Origin: Clostridia bacterium
GTDB taxonomy: Bacteria > Bacillota > Clostridia > Oscillospirales > Acutalibacteraceae
Length of the DNA stretch: 64,000 nucleotides
Direction: 5' to 3'
NCBI GenBank assembly: GCA_017415515.1
Contig: JAFQGI010000012.1
Span: 1 to 64,000 of the forward strand
In this document: positions 58,631 through 64,000 of the stretch, in pieces
Position numbering within the stretch: position 1 is the first letter of the stretch
How the letters are laid out: each line of letters opens with the position of its first letter
Translations under genes and position numbers: made by a program
The notes under the pieces: generated by a model
Told to the model about the DNA's origin: nothing
What the model saw: the letters and a program-made list of their open reading frames with translations, nothing else
The model's database searches: none

Positions 58631-58905
58631 AAATGCGGGCGGATGTGGGCATCCGCCCCTACGGTCACACACAAGGTTAGATAAAATCCGTAGGGGGCGG
58701 GTTTCCCGTCCCGAAAACGGGCGGATGTGGGCATCCGCCCCTACGGTCACGCACAAGGTTAGATAAAATCCGTAGGGGAGGGGTTCCATCCCCTCCCGCA
58801 AAAATTGTAAGACCGAAACGGGAGGGCACAGAGGCCCTCCCCTACGGTTGCGCGCCGAGGTCGACTTGAGCTTGTAGGGGACGATGCCTACATCGTCCCG
58901 AAAAC
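58630..58905. repeat. Cluster of GTAGGGG-type palindromic repeats (family 2)
   Basis: Several blocks with GCGGATGTGGGCATCCGC and GTAGGGG/CCCCTAC ends. A segment of about 50 bp, GGCATCCGCCCCTACGGTCAC to AAAATCCGTAGGGG, occurs twice (starting about 58648 and 58731) with only a base or so changed. This gene-free stretch has no supported coding sequence. Confidence 0.65.
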
Positions 58906-58911
58906 GCGCCC

Positions 58912-58940
58912 TTGCAATTTGATGAAATGTGTGCTACACT
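58912..58940 (+). promoter_or_regulatory. Promoter of the structured leader and LRR gene
   Basis: TTGCAA (58912-58917) and TACACT (58935-58940) are spaced by 17 bp. The expected transcription start is close to G58947, the first base of the long inverted repeat. Confidence 0.6.
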
Positions 58941-58946
58941 GAATTT

Positions 58947-59119
58947 GCCAAACAAAATCTAATATTGTCCTGTGATAGGCATGGGTATTTTTACTTTTCG
59001 GTAAAAATACAGATGCTCTATTTCCGTTTACCTATGCTTATGCAGGGATAATTGGATTTTGTTTGGCGACAGTTGGAGCTATGTATTTTTCGGTGCGTGG
59101 CTTCGGCTGCGCACTTTTT
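58947..59119 (+). ncRNA. Structured 5' leader with terminator (candidate regulatory RNA)
   Basis: Bases 58947-59067 fold on themselves. GCCAAACAAAATC pairs perfectly (13 bp) with GATTTTGTTTGGC at the other end. Inside, CCTG/CAGG and ATAGGCATGGG with CCTATGCTTAT pair again, and GTATTTTTAC pairs with GGTAAAAATAC near the centre. After it an intrinsic terminator occurs (GTGCG...GCGCAC, then TTTTTTATTTT, about 59091-59117), followed at once by the LRR gene's AGGAGG. I do not recognise the fold as a known riboswitch class. Confidence 0.55.
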
Positions 59120-59140
59120 TATTTTAGGAGGAAAAGGAAA

Positions 59141-59980
59141 ATGAAAACTGTAAGCAAAAAAGTCGTGTCGATACTGCTGGGCATTCTGCTGGTGGTTATG
59201 ATGCTGCCGTTGAGCGTTCTGTCTGTGGTAGCTGACACGGTGGATGTCAGTCGGCTGTCTTATGAGATCTCCGACGGTGAAGTTATCATCACCGGTTGTG
59301 TCGAATCGACAGCCGGCGACTTGGTTATCCCCGACACCATCGAGGGGTATCCTGTTACCACCATTGGATATCGCGCATTTTACGATTGTACGAGCTTGAC
59401 TTCGGTGACCATCTCGGATGGCGTCATAGAAATCGGAGAAAGGGCATTTCTTGATTGTACGGGTTTAACTACGATAATCATCCCGAACAGCGTCAAGGAA
59501 ATCGGAGAATATGCGTTTGCCGGTTGTACGAGCTTGACTTCAGTAACCATTCCGAACAGCGTTAAAGAGGTAGGAAAAGGTTGGTTCTACGGTTGCAAGA
59601 GCCTTGCCTCGGTGACGATCCCGGACGGCATTCATGAGATTGGGTATTGTTCGTTTGCTGATTGTAAAAATTTGGCCTCCGTGACCATCCCGGAGAGCGT
59701 CAGTGACATTAGCGCGGAGGCTTTTGACGGATGCACCGACCTGACCGACGTTTACTACGGCGGCACAGAGAGGGTTTTTGAGGAGGTTTATGTTGGAGAC
59801 AGCAATTATTACTTGCTCGACGCCACTTGGCACTATGGCGCAAAGGTATTCAATTCCACCGATGATGCCCCTGGTGATGACACTTCTAATGGCCCTTGGC
59901 TGTGGGTGGGTATCGGCGGAGGAACACTGCTCGTTGGTGTGGTTGTTTTCTTCTTGCTGAAAAAGAAACCGTCTGCTTAA
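59141..59980 (+). CDS. BspA-like leucine-rich-repeat surface protein
   Basis: A 279-residue surface protein. The signal peptide covers about 1-31. Residues 60-215 hold six or so BspA-type repeats of about 23 residues, with the pattern IGxxAFxxCTSLTSVTIPxSV. A short Asp/Ser linker and a single membrane helix (about 252-274) with a KKK tail end the protein, so it is probably membrane-anchored, facing out. BspA-type proteins often bind host or bacterial ligands. It is preceded by a structured leader with a terminator, implying regulated expression. Confidence 0.85.
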   Translation: MKTVSKKVVSILLGILLVVMMLPLSVLSVVADTVDVSRLSYEISDGEVIITGCVESTAGDLVIPDTIEGYPVTTIGYRAFYDCTSLTSVTISDGVIEIGERAFLDCTGLTTIIIPNSVKEIGEYAFAGCTSLTSVTIPNSVKEVGKGWFYGCKSLASVTIPDGIHEIGYCSFADCKNLASVTIPESVSDISAEAFDGCTDLTDVYYGGTERVFEEVYVGDSNYYLLDATWHYGAKVFNSTDDAPGDDTSNGPWLWVGIGGGTLLVGVVVFFLLKKKPSA

Positions 59981-60002
59981 TAACTGTATAACACCAAACA
60001 AA

Positions 60003-60040
60003 ACAGCCGCTGACCGATTTGGTCAGCGGCTGTTTCTATA
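60003..60040. terminator. Bidirectional intrinsic terminator
   Basis: AAACAGCCGCTGACC-GATTT-GGTCAGCGGCTGTTT between the convergent LRR and degV genes. Confidence 0.9.
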
Positions 60041-60055
60041 TACTATTCCAAAATA

Positions 60056-60910
60056 TTACTTTCTCACGAACAGGATACCCAACGTGTTGGGGCCGCAGTG
60101 AGAGGAGATGGTGCAGCCGGCGCGGGTGATGTAGATCTCGTCAAACTTCATGTGCTTTTCGATGGCGGCCTTGACGATGGCGATGCGCTCCTCGGAGATG
60201 CCGGAGTGGGTGATGAAGATGCGATCCTGCACGATGTCCTCGCGACCGCTCAGGCGATCCGCCACGTATTCCTCCAACACACGCTCCAGAGTGCCGCGAT
60301 ACTTCTTGCTGACACCCATCTTGCCGCCCTCGTTGGACACCTCGATGCAGGGCTTCAGTTTGAGCACGTTGGCGCCCAGCATGGCCACGGCGGAGCAACG
60401 GCCGCCCTTATGCAGGAATTCCAGATTGTCCACGATAAAGCTGGCCTCCACCTTTTGGGTCATGGCCTGCACCTCTTCTACAATCTGCTCTACGGGCATA
60501 CCGGCGGCGATGCGGTCGCCGGCGGCCATCACCACGTGGCCGAAGCCGGTGGAGAGGTTGTTGCTGTCGATGGCATAAAGGCCCTCGATCTCCATAGCCG
60601 CCAGACGGCAGTTGTTGAAGGTGGTGGACAGACCGGAGCCCAGGGTGATGCAGATGACGTCGTTGCCGGCATCCATGTAGGGCTTGACGAAGTCGATGAA
60701 CTCGTCCATGTTCAGTGTGGCGGTCTTGGGCAGCACCTTGTGCTCGTGATAATAATCATAGATGGCGTCGGGGTTGATGTCCACGCCATCCAAATAGCTG
60801 TTCTCCTCCAAGTTTACGTGCATGGGGAGAATCTTCACCTGATATTTTTCAACCAATTCGGGGCTCAGATCGCAGGTGCTGTCGGCACACAAAACAATCG
60901 GTTTTGCCAT
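60056..60910 (-). CDS. DegV-family fatty-acid-binding protein
   Basis: A 284-residue DegV protein. The N-terminal CADSTCDLSPELVEKY, ITLGSGLSTTFNN near 90 and a C-terminal SHCGPNTLGILF match the family. Some members (FakB) present fatty acids to the kinase FakA for phosphorylation and entry into phospholipid. No fakA is visible in this window. It is a single-gene unit with its own promoter, divergent from the deacetylase gene. Confidence 0.92.
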   Translation of the reverse strand: MAKPIVLCADSTCDLSPELVEKYQVKILPMHVNLEENSYLDGVDINPDAIYDYYHEHKVLPKTATLNMDEFIDFVKPYMDAGNDVICITLGSGLSTTFNNCRLAAMEIEGLYAIDSNNLSTGFGHVVMAAGDRIAAGMPVEQIVEEVQAMTQKVEASFIVDNLEFLHKGGRCSAVAMLGANVLKLKPCIEVSNEGGKMGVSKKYRGTLERVLEEYVADRLSGREDIVQDRIFITHSGISEERIAIVKAAIEKHMKFDEIYITRAGCTISSHCGPNTLGILFVRK

Positions 60911-60969
60911 AGTAAAATCTTCCTTTCATTTGTGGGGTGCGTAGTTTTTGCCAACTCGCTTGTTTCATC

Positions 60970-60998
60970 AGTATAACACAAAAGGACAAAATATGCAA
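60970..60998 (-). promoter_or_regulatory. Promoter of the degV gene
   Basis: On the minus strand TTGCAT (60993-60998) and TATACT (60970-60975) are spaced by 17 bp. Confidence 0.65.
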
Positions 60999-61035
60999 GA
61001 CCCAGTCGATAGGTGGATTTTTCCGTAAAAATCTC

Positions 61036-61063
61036 TTGCATTTTCGTCGCGGTGTGATAAAAT
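61036..61063 (+). promoter_or_regulatory. Promoter of the polysaccharide deacetylase gene
   Basis: TTGCAT (61036-61041) and TAAAAT (61058-61063) with a 16-bp spacer. AAAGGAGGT follows, before the GTG start. Confidence 0.6.
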
Positions 61064-61094
61064 ATAAGCAATGAGATTCAAAGGAGGTGTAGAT

Positions 61095-62135
61095 GTGGCA
61101 AGACGACGGATTTCCCACGGTGCGGTGGCTCTGCTGGCGGTGGTTTGTATGCTGTTGGCGGCGTTGGGCGGCTTGACCGTCTACACCGTGCAAAAGGTGG
61201 AGCGGTTGCAGGGCACCATTTCCAAATTGGAGAGCGACCTGTCGCAGCAGAAGAAGGAGTCTGTTTCCTCGGAGGAAGTGGACAAGCTGGAGGCGGAATT
61301 GGCCGAACAGCAGGCTACCATCGATGCCCAGCAGAGCACCATCGAGGAGCAAGAGAGCACCATCGAGGAACAAGAAGGCATCATTGAGGAGCAGCAAAAC
61401 ACGATCGAAGAACAGCAGGACACCATAGACGATCAAAAGGATACCATAGACGACCTGAAGGTGCAAATTGCGCTGAAAAACACCACCCCCGGAGACCCCA
61501 ATTTGCCTCCGGAGGGGGAGTATAGCAGCTATGCGGGACAGAAGATTGTCGCCCTTACCTTTGACGACGGCCCCGGCCCTTACACCGAGCGTCTGCTGGA
61601 CGAGTTGCAGGCCAGAGGGGCCAGGGCTACTTTTTTTGTTCTGGGCACCCGCGTGGATGCCTATCCCAAGCTCATTCGCCGCATGGCGGCAGAGGGGCAC
61701 GCCATCGGCAACCACTCCAACTCTCACAAAATGCTGCACAAGATGGATCTGCTGGGTGTGCGCAACGAGATGGGCAAATGCGCCGAGAAGATCGAGAAGC
61801 TGTTGGGCTATCGCCCGTCGGTGATGCGTTGCCCCGGCGGTAACAGCAGCGCAACGGTGAAGCAGTATGCCGAGGAGGCGGGTATTCCCATCATTTATTG
61901 GGGCGTGGACACCCGTGACTGGGAAAGCCGCAACAAAGACGCCATCCTGAAAGTGTGCAAACAAAACATCAAGGATGGCTCCATCGTGTTGCTCCACGAC
62001 ATTCATAAAGTGTCGGTGGACGCCACCATTGAATTGCTGGATTGGTTGGAGAAAGAGGGCTATACCATGGTGACGGTGCCGGAACTGCTTCATGCTCGTC
62101 GCGGCGGCATAGTGCCCGGCAAAACGTATTCGTAA
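61095..62135 (+). CDS. Membrane-anchored polysaccharide deacetylase with heptad coiled coil
   Basis: A 346-residue protein. An N-terminal membrane helix covers about 9-32. Residues 35-130 form a coiled coil, which from about 88 becomes near-exact seven-residue repeats of the form TIEEQES / TIEEQEG / IIEEQQN / TIDDQKD. The C-terminal NodB domain (about 155-330) has TFDDGPGPYT, the zinc histidines HSNSH (about 209) and RCPGGN. It should remove acetyl groups from peptidoglycan or another wall polymer, held off the membrane by the rod. GTG 61095 has AGGAGGT seven bases upstream. Confidence 0.9.
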   Translation: MARRRISHGAVALLAVVCMLLAALGGLTVYTVQKVERLQGTISKLESDLSQQKKESVSSEEVDKLEAELAEQQATIDAQQSTIEEQESTIEEQEGIIEEQQNTIEEQQDTIDDQKDTIDDLKVQIALKNTTPGDPNLPPEGEYSSYAGQKIVALTFDDGPGPYTERLLDELQARGARATFFVLGTRVDAYPKLIRRMAAEGHAIGNHSNSHKMLHKMDLLGVRNEMGKCAEKIEKLLGYRPSVMRCPGGNSSATVKQYAEEAGIPIIYWGVDTRDWESRNKDAILKVCKQNIKDGSIVLLHDIHKVSVDATIELLDWLEKEGYTMVTVPELLHARRGGIVPGKTYS

Positions 62136-62139
62136 AAGA

Positions 62140-62182
62140 TGGGAACAGCAGGTCGGAGATACCCGACCTGCTGTTTTTTAGT
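62140..62182 (+). terminator. Intrinsic terminator of the deacetylase gene
   Basis: AACAGCAGGTCGG-AGATA-CCCGACCTGCTGTTTTTT, a long perfect stem with a T run. Confidence 0.92.
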
Positions 62183-62216
62183 AAGGTAATGATTATGTGA
62201 AAGCAAATTTTACTAA

Positions 62217-62256
62217 GCAACGGCGCCGTGTGTTTCTCGGCGCCGTTGCTTTTTGC
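62217..62256 (+). terminator. Second intrinsic-type hairpin upstream of rpoB
   Basis: GCAACGGCGCCG and its complement, then TTTTTGCG. No open frame with a ribosome binding site lies between this and the preceding terminator. It may end a small unrecognised RNA from about 62183. Confidence 0.7.
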
Positions 62257-62325
62257 GTTTCCGCCCCAACGGCGTAAAAATCACAAAAAATAGGCAAAAA
62301 AACACCTTTTGGGCACAAAAAAGTA

Positions 62326-62354
62326 TTGACAAACGGAAAATCTTGGTGTAGTAT
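62326..62354 (+). promoter_or_regulatory. Promoter of rpoB
   Basis: TTGACA (62326-62331) with TAGTAT (62349-62354) at 17 bp; the overlapping TATACT (62352-62357) would give 20 bp. A leader of about 190 nt follows, containing GCCCAAAAAAC-type A tracts and a small CCCCG/CGGGG hairpin near 62503-62520. Confidence 0.65.
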
Positions 62355-62554
62355 ACTAAACTGCCTTAATATGAGGAGTCTGCCCTTTTGCGAGAAAACG
62401 GTATGGCAAAATGCCCAAAAAACAGCCGAAAATTTCTCGTATTTTCTGCGGTGTCTCTTTATAGTAAAGTGTTCGAAAAGCATCTGGTTATCCACTCTTT
62501 GCCCCGCCCGGAAACGGGGTGAAGAAAATTCAAAAAAAGGAGTGATCGGGCCAC

Positions 62555-64000
62555 ATGACGAACATGAAACCGGTAAAGCTGGGCAACAACGTCCGTATGA
62601 GCTTTGCCAAGATTAACGAAGTGCTGGATATGCCCAACCTCATCGAGGTGCAGAAGAATTCCTACCGCTGGTTCTTGGAGGAGGGTCTGCGTGAGGTCTT
62701 CGAGGAGACGGCAGCCATCACCGACTACAACGGCAATTTGATGTTGGATTTCATCGACTTCCGCATTGATGAAAACCCGAAATACACCGTCGAGGAGTGC
62801 AAGGAGCGTGACGTGACCTACGCCGCCCCCATCTATGTGCGCGTCCGTCTGCTGAACAAGGAGACCGGCGAGATCAAAGAGTCCGAGGTCTTTATGGGCG
62901 ATTTCCCCATCATGACCGAGAGCGGCACCTTCGTCATCAACGGTGCCGAGCGCGTGATCGTGTCTCAGTTGGTGCGTTCCCCCGGCGTTTACTACGACAT
63001 GGTGCACGACACCCTGGGCAAGGAGCTGTATTCCTCCACCGTCATTCCCAATCGCGGTGCTTGGCTGGAATATGAGACCACTCCCGCCAGCGGTTCCGCC
63101 GACGTGTTCTACGTTCGCATCGACAAAAACCGTAAGATTCCCGTCACCGTTCTGGCTCGTGCTATGGGCCTGAGCACCGACGCTCAAATTCTGGATTTCT
63201 TCGGCGAGGACGAGCGCATTCACGCCACCCTGCTGAAGGATACCACCAAGAATAAGGATGAGGCCCTGTTGGAGATCTATCGCAAGCTGCGTCCGGGCGA
63301 GCCTGCGACCGTGGAGAACTCTCAGCAGCATTTGGATAACCTGTTCTTTGACCCCCGCCGCTATGACATTTCCCGCGTGGGTCGCTATAAGTACAATAAG
63401 AAGTTGGGTCTGTCCAACCGTTTGGCCGGCTGCACCCTGAGCCGTCCCATCATCGACCCCGCCACCGGCGAGGTGCTGGGCGAGCCCGGCGAAATCATCA
63501 GCCGCGAGAAAGCGCGTGAGATGGAGGATGCCGGTGTCACCGTCGCCTACGTCACCGTTGAGGAGCACGGCGAGGACCGCGAGGTCAAGATCGTGTCCAC
63601 CGGTATGGTTGACCTGTCTAAGCACGTCAGCCCTGCCGTCTATGAGGCGGTCAAGAAGACGGTCAACGAGCGCGTAAAATACACCGTTCTGATGGAGATC
63701 CTGGCTCAGGAACTGTCCGAGGAGGAACTGATCCACACCTTGATTGCCCGCGTGAAGGAGTTGATTCCCAACACCATCACCGTGGACGACATTTTGGTGT
63801 CCATCAACTATCTCGTTTGCTTGGGCCATCATATCGGTACCATCGACGACATCGACCATTTGGGCAACCGCCGCATTCGCTCTGTGGGCGAATTGTTGCA
63901 GAACCAGTTCCGCATCGGCTTCTCCCGTATGGAGCGCGTGGTGCGTGAGCGTATGACTCTGCAGGCGCAGGATATGGACGTGATCACACCTCAGGCGCTG
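62555..64000 (+). CDS. rpoB: RNA polymerase beta subunit (5' part, runs off window)
   Basis: The first 482 residues of the beta subunit of RNA polymerase; the frame is open to the window end. It starts [20 protein letters not shown] and has [53 protein letters not shown] (residues about 110-145) and [20 protein letters not shown], all strongly conserved. The rifampicin-region segments lie beyond the end. AAAAAAGGAG lies upstream of the ATG. rplJ and rplL, its usual upstream neighbours, are absent. Confidence 0.97.
   Translation, partial: MTNMKPVKLGNNVRMSFAKINEVLDMPNLIEVQKNSYRWFLEEGLREVFEETAAITDYNGNLMLDFIDFRIDENPKYTVEECKERDVTYAAPIYVRVRLLNKETGEIKESEVFMGDFPIMTESGTFVINGAERVIVSQLVRSPGVYYDMVHDTLGKELYSSTVIPNRGAWLEYETTPASGSADVFYVRIDKNRKIPVTVLARAMGLSTDAQILDFFGEDERIHATLLKDTTKNKDEALLEIYRKLRPGEPATVENSQQHLDNLFFDPRRYDISRVGRYKYNKKLGLSNRLAGCTLSRPIIDPATGEVLGEPGEIISREKAREMEDAGVTVAYVTVEEHGEDREVKIVSTGMVDLSKHVSPAVYEAVKKTVNERVKYTVLMEILAQELSEEELIHTLIARVKELIPNTITVDDILVSINYLVCLGHHIGTIDDIDHLGNRRIRSVGELLQNQFRIGFSRMERVVRERMTLQAQDMDVITPQAL

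Noticed and set aside
58493-58801. Short open frames in the 58.5-58.8 kb region
   Set aside because: They lie wholly within repeat families 1 and 2 and have no ribosome binding sites.

Overview
The window is a moderately GC-rich piece of a Gram-positive Clostridia chromosome. The Oscillospirales/Ruminococcaceae side of the class fits best, but that is inference from gene content and repeat style. Supporting observations are AGGAGG-type ribosome binding sites, TTGACA/TATAAT promoters with 17-bp spacers, many GTG/TTG starts, TagGH-type export genes, a sortase-like tail, type I dockerins, an ECF-transporter S component, a lysine riboswitch and a meso-diaminopimelate dehydrogenase. A free-living or gut/rumen anaerobe is suggested by the flavodiiron/rubredoxin operon, the D-lactate dehydrogenase and the dockerins. 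No phage, plasmid, transposase or CRISPR locus was seen.

Layout. 0-15 kb is mostly core metabolism: pyruvate kinase, an amidohydrolase, a Nudix hydrolase, an M14 carboxypeptidase, an ECF S component next to type III pantothenate kinase, class II aldolase, a phosphoglycerate-mutase-like phosphatase, an XRE regulator, three uncharacterised small proteins, two YfcE-like phosphoesterases, an ECF sigma/anti-sigma/lipoprotein set and a LiaF-like protein. 15-23.5 kb holds a SWIM-SNF2 helicase, nagA with a ZIP transporter, and a redox operon (D-LDH, four-domain flavodiiron protein, rubredoxin).

23.6-37.5 kb is the most distinctive region. A ten-gene minus-strand operon starts at a consensus promoter (37466-37494). 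It carries five LicD-family proteins (one with a destroyed active-site motif), a LicC-like nucleotidyltransferase fused to a winged helix, an importer permease and ATPase, and a TagGH-type exporter. Facing it are the importer's likely binding protein, behind a paired operator, and a second winged-helix nucleotidyltransferase. I read this as a system that imports a phosphorylated or phosphonate head group, activates it with a nucleotide and transfers it to an exported glycopolymer. The substrate is not identifiable from sequence.

37.8-47.4 kb is a carbohydrate cluster: two sugar-isomerase TIM barrels, two Gfo/Idh/MocA dehydrogenases, an AraC regulator, a clan-A-like glycoside hydrolase and a cell-wall-anchored multi-CBM protein. 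48-56 kb has two secreted dockerin proteins, one of them an endonuclease, flanking a tRNA-Ser(CGA) and the L-box-controlled dapA-ddh-lysA operon. 56-62 kb has serCA, a BspA-like LRR protein behind a long structured leader, DegV and a coiled-coil polysaccharide deacetylase. The window ends inside rpoB, which is not preceded by rplJ-rplL.

Intergenic DNA holds two families of interspersed palindromic repeats, a tandem array that copies the 3' end of a neighbouring gene, and duplicated tRNA T-arm sequence. Nearly every transcription unit is closed by an easily seen intrinsic terminator.
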